From: Sphingomonas albertensis
GTDB lineage: Bacteria; Pseudomonadota; Alphaproteobacteria; Sphingomonadales; Sphingomonadaceae
Assembly (NCBI RefSeq): GCF_014358075.1
Contig: NZ_JACONT010000004.1
Span: forward strand, 62,001 to 126,000
Length of the DNA stretch: 64,000 nucleotides
Reading direction: 5' to 3'
Below the pieces are notes generated by a model that was not told the DNA's origin, searched no databases, and saw nothing but the letters and a program-made list of their open reading frames with translations. How positions within the stretch are numbered: the stretch's first letter is position 1; the number at the start of each line of letters is the position of its first letter. The position numbers were made by a program, and so were the translations under genes. This document shows, one piece after another, positions 34,734-43,708 of this stretch.

Positions 34734-35516
34734 TTATCGCGTCGCTTCGCCTGCAAAACTCAGTTCGAGGCGCTTCGAGTTCGCGGGTACGTTCAGCGTC
34801 GCCGAGTTGAAATCGATCGCGCCGCCCGGCGCCAGCGTCCGCTGCTGCGGGGTGATCGTCCAGCTATAGACCAGGCGTCCCTGCGCATCGCGGAGTTCGG
34901 CGCGGATGTCGGGGACGCGCTGGCGCTGGTTGGACGGGTTGGTGACCTGGCCGCTGACCGCGAACAGTTCGGAGCCGTTATCCAGTTCGCGCCGCTCGAT
35001 CGGATTGTCGCGCAGCCGCAGCGGTGTCTCGTCGCTGCCGATCCCGATACCGAGCTTCACCGCGACGCCCGGTGCACCAAGGTACACGATTGCCCCCGCT
35101 GCGATCAGCATCAGCAACCCGGCGAGAATCGCCACGATCGTCCAGCGTCGCGTCGTGTTGCGGCGCGGGCGAAACGGCGGCTGCTCGGTGACCGGCGGAA
35201 ACGTCGGTGCGGCATAGGTTGGCGCGCTTGCAGCCTCGGGCGTCGCCGGCGCGGTCGTCACCGGCGAAGGGGGCGCGAAGGGCACGAATCTTTCAGCCGG
35301 CTCTGCGACAGGCGTCCGTGCCAGTGGGGCTAGCGGCGGCGGGGCAGGCGCGAGCGGGGTCGGTTCGGGCGGGTCGAGCGCGTCCTCGACCACCGGCGCG
35401 GCGGCCTGGAACCAGCTGTGCCGGCAATTGGCGCAGCGCACGGTCCGTCCGTCGGTCCCGATCGCGCTGTCGGGCACCAGATAGCGGGTGCTGCACTCGG
35501 GACATTGGAGGATCAT
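34734..35516 (-). CDS. Zinc-ribbon (MJ0042-type) membrane protein
   Basis: The 260-residue protein starts with an MJ0042-type zinc ribbon (MILQCPECSTRYLVPDSAIG...VRCANCRHSW, four cysteines in two CxxC pairs). It follows with a long Pro/Ala-rich region to about residue 115, one membrane helix (TIVAILAGLLMLIAAGAIVYLG) and a C-terminal domain of DUF3426 type (ELFAVSGQVTNPSNQRQRVPDIRAELRDAQG). The arrangement suggests a cytoplasmic metal ribbon and a periplasmic beta-rich domain. The function is unknown. It is divergent from ftsE across 164 bases, an arrangement common in sphingomonads. Confidence 0.87.
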   Translation of the reverse strand: MILQCPECSTRYLVPDSAIGTDGRTVRCANCRHSWFQAAAPVVEDALDPPEPTPLAPAPPPLAPLARTPVAEPAERFVPFAPPSPVTTAPATPEAASAPTYAAPTFPPVTEQPPFRPRRNTTRRWTIVAILAGLLMLIAAGAIVYLGAPGVAVKLGIGIGSDETPLRLRDNPIERRELDNGSELFAVSGQVTNPSNQRQRVPDIRAELRDAQGRLVYSWTITPQQRTLAPGGAIDFNSATLNVPANSKRLELSFAGEATR

Positions 35517-35680
35517 GGATACGCTTCACCAGCGGCCGCCGGAGCGCGACCGTTCTCGTGCCGAATAAGCACGCCGCCGACGGATGTGGCAAGCTTGAAG
35601 CGGCCCGCGCTTTCATGCGAAAGCGCCGATACGGGCATTGGCACGGGCATCAAGCGGGCGAAAGCGGGCGCAACCACGTC

Positions 35681-36393
<713 letters not shown>

Positions 36394-36397
<4 letters not shown>

Positions 36398-37293
36398 TCG
36401 GTCGCGCCACCAAAACGCGGTCTTCGGCCGAACGGCGCGTCCTCGACGAAGCCGGTGGCCTGCGCGCGATGACGTGGGTGATGGCGATCATGCTGTTCCT
36501 GACGATGCTCGCCGCGGCACTTGGCCTCGCGACGGCGGGCGCGGCGCGCCTGCTCGATCGGCAGTTGGCGGGACGGTTGACGGTGCAGATCGTCGATGGC
36601 GATCCGGTGCGCCGTGACGTCGCCGCCGCGCGCGTGCTTGCCGCCTTGCGCAGGATGCCGGCGGTGGCGAAAGCGACGCCGGTCGATCGCGCCGAACTGA
36701 CACGGTTGCTGCAACCCTGGCTTGGGTCCGACGGCGCCGATCCGCAATTGCCGGTGCCGGCGATGATCGACATCGATCTCGCCGATCACGGCGAGGCGGC
36801 GGCCGCGGGTGTCGCGGCCTCGGTGCGGCGGCTCGGCCCAACCATCCGCGTCGATCGGCATGAAAGCTGGATGTCGCCGGTCAACGATGTGATGCGCGCG
36901 CTGACGTTTCTTGCACTGGCGCTGGTCCTGCTGATGGCGAGCGCGACGGCTGCCGTCGTCGTGCTCGCCGCGCGCGCCGGGCTCGAGACGCACCGCGCGA
37001 CGATCGCGGTGATGCACATGCTCGGCTCGACCGATCTCCAGGTCGCCCGGCTGTTCCAGCGGCGGATCGCGCTCGACGCGACGATCGGTGGCGTTGGCGG
37101 CGGTGTCGTCGCGCTGCTGGTGGTCGGGTTCATCGGCATCCGGTTGCACGGATTGGGCTCCGAACTGCTCGGCGGCGTGACGCTCGGCGGGGTCGACTGG
37201 GTGCTTCTAGCGCTGCTTCCGGTCGCGTTCGTCGTCCTCGCCACGCTCGCGGCGCGCGTCACGATCGTCCGCGCCTTGAGGCACATCCTGTGA
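36394..37293 (+). CDS. ftsX: Cell-division permease FtsX
   Basis: The 299-residue membrane protein has the FtsX layout: a cytoplasmic N-terminus, helix 1 (MTWVMAIMLFLTMLAAALGLATAG), a periplasmic domain of about 120 residues (AGRLTVQIVDGDPVRRDVAAA to ESWMSPVNDV), and three further helices ([61 protein letters not shown]). It forms a complex with FtsE and signals to cell-wall amidases through its periplasmic loop. It overlaps ftsE by ATGA and the next gene by GTGA. Confidence 0.92.
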
Positions 37294-37826
37294 TCGTGCG
37301 GTTCTTCGGCACCCTGGGTCTCGCCTGGGCATTCGGGTTCGCGATGTTCATGCTGCTGCTGCCCAAGCCGCTCGACGGTTTCACGACGGATGCGATCGTC
37401 GTGCCGACCGGCGGGGCAGGGCGGATCGACCGCGGCATCGCGCTGCTCCGCGATCATCAGGCGAAGCGGATGCTCGTGACCGGGGTCGCGCCGGGCGTGC
37501 GGCCGATCGATCTTGCGCTGGAGTACCGGACGTCGCCCGCGCTGTTCGCCTGCTGTATCGATCTTGGTGCGGACGCGGTCGATACGCGGTCGAACGCCGA
37601 GGAGACCGCGCAGTGGGTGCGGGTGCACAAATACCGGTCGGTGCGGCTGGTGACGTCGGACTGGCATGTCGCACGCGCCCGGATGGAGCTGTCGGCGGCG
37701 CTCGACAAGAATGTGGTGATTCTCGGCGACGGCGTGCCGGGTACGCCGAGGCTCGGGACCTTGGTCAACGAATACAACAAGTTGATCCTTCGCCGGATCG
37801 CGTTGTGGATTGGATATGGCGGATGA
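37290..37826 (+). CDS. YdcF/DUF218-family membrane-anchored protein
   Basis: The 178-residue protein has one N-terminal membrane helix (FFGTLGLAWAFGFAMFMLLL) and then the DUF218 domain: TDAIVVPTGGAGRIDRGIALL, RMLVTGVAPGVRP, DTRSNAEETAQWVR and VRLVTSDWHVARARMEL. It is a SanA/ElyC-type envelope protein. Its GTG start at 37290 overlaps ftsX by GTGA and its stop overlaps plsC by ATGA. The tight coupling in ftsEX-ydcF-plsC suggests a shared role in envelope growth; this is inference. It is distinct from the soluble paralogue at 30.3-30.9 kb. Confidence 0.88.
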   Translation: MIVRFFGTLGLAWAFGFAMFMLLLPKPLDGFTTDAIVVPTGGAGRIDRGIALLRDHQAKRMLVTGVAPGVRPIDLALEYRTSPALFACCIDLGADAVDTRSNAEETAQWVRVHKYRSVRLVTSDWHVARARMELSAALDKNVVILGDGVPGTPRLGTLVNEYNKLILRRIALWIGYGG

Positions 37827-38503
37827 TCTGGCTGCGTAACTGGGCGTTCATGCTCGTTTTCTATACGATCTCCGTGCCGATCGTGGTGACCGTGCCGATC
37901 TCCGCGCTGTTCGGCTCGCGCGCGGTGATCGTGCATTCGACGATCTGGACGCGCTTCCATCGCTGGTGCGCGCGCGTGATCCTGGGCGTGCATATCCGCG
38001 TCGAGGGGACGCGACCGACCGAGCAGGCTTTCTACGCCTGCAAGCACCAGGCGATGTTCGAGACGCTCGAATTGCAGGCGTTGTTGGACGGCCCGGCGAT
38101 CGTCTTGAAGCGCGAGCTGGCCGACATCCCGGCCTGGGGTTGGGCGGCGCGTAAATACGGCGCGATCGTGGTCGACCGCGAGGCGTCGGCCAAAGCGATG
38201 CGCAACATGATGCGCGAAGCGAGCGCGGCCAAGGCGACTGGCCGCTCGATCCTGATCTTTCCCGAGGGGACGCGCGTTTTGCCCGGTGAGCATCCGCCGC
38301 TGAAGCCGGGCTTCGCAGGGCTGTATCGAGCGCTGAAGATGCCGACGGTGCCGATCGCCTGCGACAGCGGACTTGTGTGGCCGAAGAAGGGGTCGAAGCT
38401 GCCGGGGGTGATCACCTTCCGGTTCGGCGAGGTGGTGCCGCCGGGCCTGCCGCGTGAAGAGGCGGAGGAGCGGGTTCATGCGGCGATGAACGCGCTGGAT
38501 TAG
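37823..38503 (+). CDS. plsC: 1-acyl-sn-glycerol-3-phosphate acyltransferase
   Basis: PlsC acylates lysophosphatidic acid to phosphatidic acid in phospholipid synthesis. The 226-residue protein has an N-terminal membrane helix (NWAFMLVFYTISVPIVVTVP), motif I KHQAMFE (residues 74-80), motif II region YGAIVVDRE, motif III FPEGTR (146-151) and motif IV-like IACDSGLVWP. Motif I reads HX4E rather than the usual HX4D; the acid is conserved in character. It is the last gene of the ftsEX run. Confidence 0.9.
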   Translation: MIWLRNWAFMLVFYTISVPIVVTVPISALFGSRAVIVHSTIWTRFHRWCARVILGVHIRVEGTRPTEQAFYACKHQAMFETLELQALLDGPAIVLKRELADIPAWGWAARKYGAIVVDREASAKAMRNMMREASAAKATGRSILIFPEGTRVLPGEHPPLKPGFAGLYRALKMPTVPIACDSGLVWPKKGSKLPGVITFRFGEVVPPGLPREEAEERVHAAMNALD

Positions 38504-38526
38504 GTCGAACGGCTTACCCAACAAGT

Positions 38527-38630
38527 CCACACCCCGGCGGAGGCCGGGGCCCAGTTGGGTAGGCCGGAGTAACGGTGCGCAACGCACATCAGCGACGTTC
38601 CCCAACTGGGCCCCGGCCTCCGCCGGGGTG
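38527..38630. repeat. Two-armed palindromic element, family F, copy 1
   Basis: CCACACCCCGGCGGAGGCCG and GGGCCCAGTTGGG on the left face CCCAACTGGGCCCCGGCCTC on the right. It lies between the convergent plsC and tyrA genes and resembles 58069-58176. Confidence 0.85.
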
Positions 38631-38661
38631 GCGTGCTTCTGAACGGTGGGGGGGCTTCTAT

Positions 38662-39570
38662 TTACCCGTGCGTACGCCCGAAATCCTGCACGTCGTCGTC
38701 CTGCCCCTGCTCGACGATGCTCCGCCGGATCGCCCGGGTCCGCGTGAACAGGTCGAACAACGCGTCGCCGTCGCCCCATCGGATCGCGCGCTGGAGGTGG
38801 CTAAGATCCTCGGAAAAGCGCTGCAACATCTCCAGCACCGCCTCGCGATTGTTGAGGAAGATGTCGCGCCACATGGTCGGGTCCGACGCCGCGATCCGGG
38901 TGAAGTCGCGGAAGCCGCCGGCGGAATATTTAATGACCTCGGACTGGGTCACCTCCTCCAGATCGCCTGCGGTGCCGACGATCGTGTAGGCGATCAGATG
39001 CGGCAGATGGCTGGTGACGGCGAGGACGCGGTCGTGATGCTCGGGCGCCATCGTCTCGACCTGCGCGCCGAGCCTGCGCCAGAATTCGGAGACACGCTCG
39101 ACCGCGACCGGGTCTGCGCCTGCGGGGGGCGTGACGATGCACCAGCGGTGGCGGAACAGCGTCGCGAAGCCGGCTTCGGGGCCGCTCCGCTCGGTGCCAG
39201 CGACCGGATGCGCGGGGATGACGATCGCGTTCGGCAGGGCTTCGGTCAGCGCGCGGACGATCTCGGCCTTGCAGCTGCCGACGTCGCTGACGACCGCGTC
39301 GGCGGGGAGTTCGGCTGCGAACTCACGCGCGACATCGCCCATGATGCCGACGGGGACGCACAGGATTACGAGGTCGGCGTCGATCACCGCTGCGCCGGCG
39401 GAGTCCGCAACGTCGTCGCAGAACTGCAGCCGGTCTGCCGCCTCGCGCACGCTGGCGTCGGCGTCGTAGCCGGTGACGCGGACCGTCGGCATCGTTTCCC
39501 GTACCGCGCGCGCCACCGACGAGCCGATCAGTCCCAGCCCGATGATCGTGACGCGCGCGAACGGCAGCAT
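38662..39570 (-). CDS. tyrA: Prephenate/arogenate dehydrogenase
   Basis: The NAD(P)-dependent enzyme oxidises prephenate or arogenate in tyrosine synthesis. The 302-residue protein has the Rossmann start VTIIGLGLIGSSVARAVRE, LVILCVPVG, the catalytic region VIPAHPVAGTERSGPEAG, and TSHLPHLIAYTIVG with the active-site His. There is no fused chorismate mutase or ACT domain, so feedback control by tyrosine must be direct or absent. The ATG at 39570 shares its A with the stop of hisC (TGATG), so the two genes are coupled. Confidence 0.93.
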   Translation of the reverse strand: MLPFARVTIIGLGLIGSSVARAVRETMPTVRVTGYDADASVREAADRLQFCDDVADSAGAAVIDADLVILCVPVGIMGDVAREFAAELPADAVVSDVGSCKAEIVRALTEALPNAIVIPAHPVAGTERSGPEAGFATLFRHRWCIVTPPAGADPVAVERVSEFWRRLGAQVETMAPEHHDRVLAVTSHLPHLIAYTIVGTAGDLEEVTQSEVIKYSAGGFRDFTRIAASDPTMWRDIFLNNREAVLEMLQRFSEDLSHLQRAIRWGDGDALFDLFTRTRAIRRSIVEQGQDDDVQDFGRTHG

Positions 39571-40679
39571 CAGGCGCTTTCGACCAGGTTGCGCAGTGCC
39601 GCAGTGACGCCGCGCGTTTCCTCCTCGGTGCCGATCGTGATGCGCAGCGCGTTGGGCAGGCCCTGGCCGGGCAGCCAGCGGACGATATAGCCCGCCTCCA
39701 TCAGCCCGTGATACGCGGCGTCGGCGGTCAGCTTGCCCTCGAACAGCACGAGCACGAAGTTCGCCTTGGACGGTACGCAACGAAGCCCGGCATTGCCCAT
39801 CTGCCCGATCTGCTCGACGAACCAGCCGCGCCACTGGTCGTTGTGCGCGCGCGTCGCCTCGACGAAGGCGGTGTCGGCGATCGCGGCGACGGCGGCGGCC
39901 TGGCCCGCGGTGGTCACGTTGAACGGTGCGCGGATGCGGTGCATCGCGTCGATGATCGGCGCGCAGGCATAGCCCCAGCCGATCCGCTCCGCCGCCAGCC
40001 CGTGAATCTTCGAGAAGGTCCGCGTGACGAGCACGTTCGCCTCGGTCATCGCCAGCGCGAGACCGGCATCGTCCTCTTCCGGCGACAGATATTCGGCATA
40101 GGCCTGGTCGAGCACGAGCAGCACCGACTTCGGCAGGCCGGCATGCAGCCGCGCGATTTCGGCGCGCGGCGTGAACGTGCCGGTCGGATTGTTCGGGTTG
40201 GCGACGAACACGACGCGGGTGCGCTCGGTGACCGCGGCGAGGATCGCGTCGACGTCGGTGGCGTAGTCGCGGTCGTCGACGATGACGGGTTCCGCCCCCA
40301 CCCGTCGCGTCGCGATCTCGTAGACCGCGAAGCCGTAGCGGACATGGATGATCTCGTCGCCCGGGCCGGCATAGGCGCCCGCGACCAGATGCAGGATCTC
40401 GTCCGAGCCGGTGCCGTAGATCACGCGTGCCGGGTCGAGGTCGTAATGCGCCGCGAGCGCCTCGCGCAGCGCGGTCGCGCCGGCATCGGGGTAGCGTTCC
40501 AGCGTCCGGTCGGCAGCATCGAACGCGGCCTTCGCGGCGGGGCTGGTGCCGAGCGGATTTTCGTTCGACGACAGCTTGATCACCGTGCGGCCATCGTCGG
40601 TCGTCGAGCGACCGGGCGTGTACGGCGCGATCCCCAGAATCCAGGGCTTCGGCGCGGGTGCGGGCATGATGTTTGTCAT
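39570..40679 (-). CDS. hisC: Histidinol-phosphate / aromatic aminotransferase
   Basis: This class II PLP aminotransferase (369 residues) carries [43 protein letters not shown] and the PLP lysine in [18 protein letters not shown]. HisC-type enzymes in this setting may serve both histidine and tyrosine or phenylalanine synthesis; linkage to tyrA supports the aromatic role. The ATG at 40679 matches the family N-terminus, and the longer in-frame start at 40823 would reach into the repeat element upstream. Confidence 0.92.
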   Translation of the reverse strand: MTNIMPAPAPKPWILGIAPYTPGRSTTDDGRTVIKLSSNENPLGTSPAAKAAFDAADRTLERYPDAGATALREALAAHYDLDPARVIYGTGSDEILHLVAGAYAGPGDEIIHVRYGFAVYEIATRRVGAEPVIVDDRDYATDVDAILAAVTERTRVVFVANPNNPTGTFTPRAEIARLHAGLPKSVLLVLDQAYAEYLSPEEDDAGLALAMTEANVLVTRTFSKIHGLAAERIGWGYACAPIIDAMHRIRAPFNVTTAGQAAAVAAIADTAFVEATRAHNDQWRGWFVEQIGQMGNAGLRCVPSKANFVLVLFEGKLTADAAYHGLMEAGYIVRWLPGQGLPNALRITIGTEEETRGVTAALRNLVESA

Positions 40680-40781
40680 GGCCGCGGGACATAGCGGGCG
40701 CGGTGCCGCGGTGGCAAATATTTGTGCGTGGGTGGGATGGTGTTTGGCCAAGGTCGGCATCGAGCCCGCCCGCTTCCCCCC

Positions 40782-40863
40782 GCCATCCTGACGAAAGTCA
40801 GGACCCAGAGCCACGGAAGTCACCGCTCGTTACCCTGGGTCCTGACTTTCGTCAGGATGACGG
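40782..40863. repeat. Two-armed palindromic element, family G, copy 1
   Basis: CATCCTGACGAAAGTCAGGA followed by CCCAGAG faces CCTGGGTCCTGACTTTCGTC. It is near-perfectly inverted and lies between the divergent hisC and metX genes. Confidence 0.87.
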
Positions 40864-40897
40864 AGGAGGGGGGACGGATGACGGGACGATGCGGATG

Positions 40898-41017
40898 ATC
40901 CTCCCCCGCCAGGGGGTGGCGCGAAGCGACGGAGGGGGAGGGTGACGCAACAGCGGTTTTCCTTTCCTCCCCCTCCGTCTGGCAAGCGCCAGCCACCTCC
41001 CCCTGGCGGGGGAGGAT
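40898..41017. repeat. Two-armed palindromic element, family B, copy 2
   Basis: ATCCTCCCCCGCCAGGGGGT then GACGGAGGGGGAGG faces CCTCCCCCTCCGTCTGGCAA then CCCCCTGGCGGGGGAGGAT. The adjacent family-G element makes this 370-base divergent gap almost wholly repeat; the promoters of hisC and metX must lie close to their starts. Confidence 0.85.
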
Positions 41018-41051
41018 CGAGGATGCGGCGCTGGCATGACGACGGGCGCTT

Positions 41052-42218
41052 ATGGTAGCGCGCGGCATGCTCGACACGCCTGCCATCGACCCCAGAACCG
41101 GCCACGACACCGACCAGCGCTTCGGCCTCGCGCGGCGCGTCACGTTGCCGGGGCCGCTGCGGCTCGACGGCGGCGTGCTGCTATCACCGGTCGACATCGC
41201 GTATGAGACCTATGGTACGCTCAACGCCGACGCCTCCAACGCGATCCTGATCTGCCACGCGCTGACCGGCGACCAGCATGTCGCGTCGAACCACCCCCGC
41301 ACCGGCAAGCCCGGCTGGTGGACGCGGATGGTCGGCGAGGGCAAGCCGATCGACCCCGCACGCCACTTCGTCGTCTGCGCGAACGTGCTTGGCAGTTGCA
41401 TGGGCTCGTCGGGGCCGGCGACGATCAATCCGGCGACCGGGCGGCCCTGGGCGATGGGGTTTCCGGTCATCACGATCCGCGACATGGTGCGCGCGCAGGC
41501 GATGCTGCTCGATCATCTCGGCGTCGGCGTGCTCCACGCGGTAGTCGGCGGATCGATGGGCGGGATGCAGGCGCTGAGCTGGCCCGCGACCTTCCCCGAC
41601 CGCGTGAAGGCGTGTGTCGTCATCGCCTCGACCGCGCGGCACACCGCGCAGAACATCGCGTTCCACGAGGTTGGGCGCCAGGCGGTGATGGCCGACCCGA
41701 ACTGGCGCGGCGGCGAGTATCACGACGACGCAGCGCCGACCGCGGGGCTCGCAGTCGCGCGGATGGCGGCGCACATCACGTATCTGTCCGAAGCCGGGCT
41801 GACCGAGAAGTTCGGTCGTCGGCTCCAAGCGCGCGATGCGAAATCGTTCGGGTTCGACGCGGATTTCCAGGTCGAGAGCTATCTGCGCCACCAGGGGCTA
41901 GCCTTCACCGACCGGTTCGATGCGAACTCGTACCTCTACATCACGCGAGCGATGGATTATTTCGATCTCGCCGAGGAGCATGGCGGGCTGCTCGCCAACG
42001 CCTTCCGCGCGACCAAGTCGCGGTTCTGTCTCGTCAGCTTCGACACCGACTGGCTGTACCCGACTGCCGAGTCGCGCGCGATCGTTCAGGCGCTGAACGC
42101 GGCCGGCGCGCCGGTCAGCTTCGTCGAGCTGTCGAGCCCCTACGGCCACGACGCATTCCTGCTCGAGGCGCCCGATCTCAACCGGGTCGTCGACGGTTTC
42201 CTGAGGGCTGGCCGATGA
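41052..42218 (+). CDS. metX: Homoserine O-acetyltransferase
   Basis: MetX activates homoserine for direct sulfhydrylation to methionine. The 388-residue alpha/beta hydrolase shows [37 protein letters not shown], the nucleophile elbow [13 protein letters not shown], and the C-terminal GHDAFLLE with the catalytic His. The ATG at 41052 is used; another at 41067 drops five residues. The gene heads the metX-GNAT-metW operon. No SAM-II riboswitch is apparent in the short leader, which is occupied by repeat sequence. Confidence 0.93.
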   Translation: MVARGMLDTPAIDPRTGHDTDQRFGLARRVTLPGPLRLDGGVLLSPVDIAYETYGTLNADASNAILICHALTGDQHVASNHPRTGKPGWWTRMVGEGKPIDPARHFVVCANVLGSCMGSSGPATINPATGRPWAMGFPVITIRDMVRAQAMLLDHLGVGVLHAVVGGSMGGMQALSWPATFPDRVKACVVIASTARHTAQNIAFHEVGRQAVMADPNWRGGEYHDDAAPTAGLAVARMAAHITYLSEAGLTEKFGRRLQARDAKSFGFDADFQVESYLRHQGLAFTDRFDANSYLYITRAMDYFDLAEEHGGLLANAFRATKSRFCLVSFDTDWLYPTAESRAIVQALNAAGAPVSFVELSSPYGHDAFLLEAPDLNRVVDGFLRAGR

Positions 42219-42649
42219 CGATCATCCTTTCGGACGACGCGAGTCGGTTGCAGATCGACCGCATCCATGGCTGGCTGGCGAGCAGCTATTGGTCGCCGGG
42301 AATCGAACGCGATCTGGTCAAGCGCGCGATCGCCGGCTCGCATTGTCTCGGTGCTTATCGGGACGACGCGCAAGTCGGGTTTGCGCGGATGATTACCGAT
42401 CATGCGACCTTCGCGTGGCTTGCCGACGTCTGGGTCGAGGAGACGGCACGAGGGCAGGGGCTCGGGCGCCGAATGGTGAGCTGGTTCCTGGACCACCCAT
42501 CGTTCGCCGGGCTGCGGCGGATCGGCCTCGTCACTGCCGACGCACACGGCGTATACGCCGACCTCGGCTTCCATCCGCTGGTCCGCGCCGATCGCTATAT
42601 GGAGAGGCTCGCCCCCGGCCTCGCCGAGCAATTACGGACCGCGCCATGA
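42215..42649 (+). CDS. GNAT-family N-acetyltransferase within the met operon
   Basis: The 144-residue protein has the GNAT fold: [60 protein letters not shown] (acetyl-CoA loop, Q/R-x-x-G-x-G) and [20 protein letters not shown]. This matches single-domain small-molecule or protein acetyltransferases of the YhhY/ElaA-like group. The acceptor is unknown. It is coupled to metX and metW by ATGA on both sides, although metX and metW are usually adjacent. This suggests a methionine-linked role, by inference only. Confidence 0.87.
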   Translation: MTIILSDDASRLQIDRIHGWLASSYWSPGIERDLVKRAIAGSHCLGAYRDDAQVGFARMITDHATFAWLADVWVEETARGQGLGRRMVSWFLDHPSFAGLRRIGLVTADAHGVYADLGFHPLVRADRYMERLAPGLAEQLRTAP

Positions 42650-43233
42650 CCTTACGGACCGACCTCGCCGTCATCGCCGAGAACGTCGCGCAAGGCAGCC
42701 GCGTGCTCGATATCGGCTGCGGCGACGGTGCACTGATGGCGGCGCTACGCGACACCCGCGACGTCGATGCGCGTGGGCTGGAGATCGACGCGCACAACGT
42801 CGCCTCCGCGGTCGCGCGCGGGCTATCGGTGATCCAGGGTGATGCCGATATCGACCTCGCGGGCTATCCCGATGGCAGCTTCGATTACGCGATCCTCAGC
42901 CAGACGCTACAGACCGCACGCGCGCCCGACCTCGTGCTCGATCACCTGTTGCGGATCGGTCGGCGCGCGTTCGTCAGCTTCCCCAATTTCGCGCATTGGC
43001 GCGTGCGGCTGTCGCTGCTGTGGGGCGGGCGGATGCCGGTGACGCGGCAATTGCCCGAGAGCTGGTACGACACGCCGAATATCCACCACGTCACGATCGA
43101 CGATTTCCGCAGCTTCGTGAAAGCGCGCGGGATCATCGTCGAGGATGCGTGGTTCCTGTCCGGTGACAAGCGGACAGGCGCGGGGGGCGCCAATTTACTG
43201 GCCGAGCACGCGGTTTTCCTGCTGCGGCGGTAA
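42646..43233 (+). CDS. metW: Methionine biosynthesis protein MetW
   Basis: MetW is a small SAM-binding methyltransferase-like protein always found with metX and thought to aid or regulate MetX. The 195-residue protein has the SAM loop VLDIGCGDGALMAALRD, GLEIDAHNVASAVARGLSVIQGDAD, and the family-specific SFPNFAHWRVRLSLLWGGRMP and WYDTPNIHHVTIDDFRSF. No later gene in the strand is part of this operon. It overlaps the GNAT gene by ATGA. Confidence 0.95.
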   Translation: MTLRTDLAVIAENVAQGSRVLDIGCGDGALMAALRDTRDVDARGLEIDAHNVASAVARGLSVIQGDADIDLAGYPDGSFDYAILSQTLQTARAPDLVLDHLLRIGRRAFVSFPNFAHWRVRLSLLWGGRMPVTRQLPESWYDTPNIHHVTIDDFRSFVKARGIIVEDAWFLSGDKRTGAGGANLLAEHAVFLLRR

Positions 43234-43327
43234 TGATACAGCGATAAATGTAATATTATGTCGCCGAATGCTGATCGAGATCAGTATCGCCACGGAACCG
43301 ATCGGTCGGCGACCGGTTAACACGCCG

Positions 43328-43708
43328 ATGACCAAGACCGCCCTCATTGTCGAAGACGAGATTTTCGTCGCGCTCGACCTCGAGAGAATCCTCACCGATG
43401 CCGGCTACGGCGTCGCGGGGATCGCGGCCGATCGCGAGAGCGCGATCGCGGCGGCTCCCGGGTGCAGCTTCGCGTTCGTCGATATCAATCTGCGCGATGG
43501 CGCGACCGGGCCCGAGATCGCCAAGCGGATGTCGGACGAATACGGCGTCAAGGTCGTGTTCGTCACAGCCAATCCCGCGCAGATCGGTGATGCGGAGTGC
43601 CTGGGTTATATCCGCAAGCCGTTCAGCGACGCGGCGATCCTCGCTGCGGCCGCCCTCGCTTGCGACGAGCAGCCGGCGATCCACGATGACGTCATCCGCA
43701 TCGTCTAG
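43328..43708 (+). CDS. Single-domain CheY-like response regulator
   Basis: The 126-residue receiver domain has the acidic pocket (VEDE), the phosphoacceptor Asp52 in FVDINLRDG, VVFVTANPAQ with the conserved Thr, and Lys97 in YIRKPFS. There is no output domain, so it probably relays a signal or acts by binding a partner. The stop codon shares the palindromic CTAG with that of the convergent HWE kinase at 43705. The two may form a pair, which is inference. The ATG at 43328 precedes the first strand; upstream ATG at 43268 is less likely. Confidence 0.88.
   Translation: MTKTALIVEDEIFVALDLERILTDAGYGVAGIAADRESAIAAAPGCSFAFVDINLRDGATGPEIAKRMSDEYGVKVVFVTANPAQIGDAECLGYIRKPFSDAAILAAAALACDEQPAIHDDVIRIV

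Noticed and set aside
33298..34869. A 523-codon open frame overlapping the MATE gene in another frame
   Set aside because: The MATE frame has clear membrane helices; the alternative is Arg/Gly/Ala-rich and runs through the repeat element.
41018..41051. SAM-II riboswitch before metX
   Set aside because: Known alphaproteobacterial examples need about 70 bases with a pseudoknot; only about 34 bases remain between the repeat element and the start.
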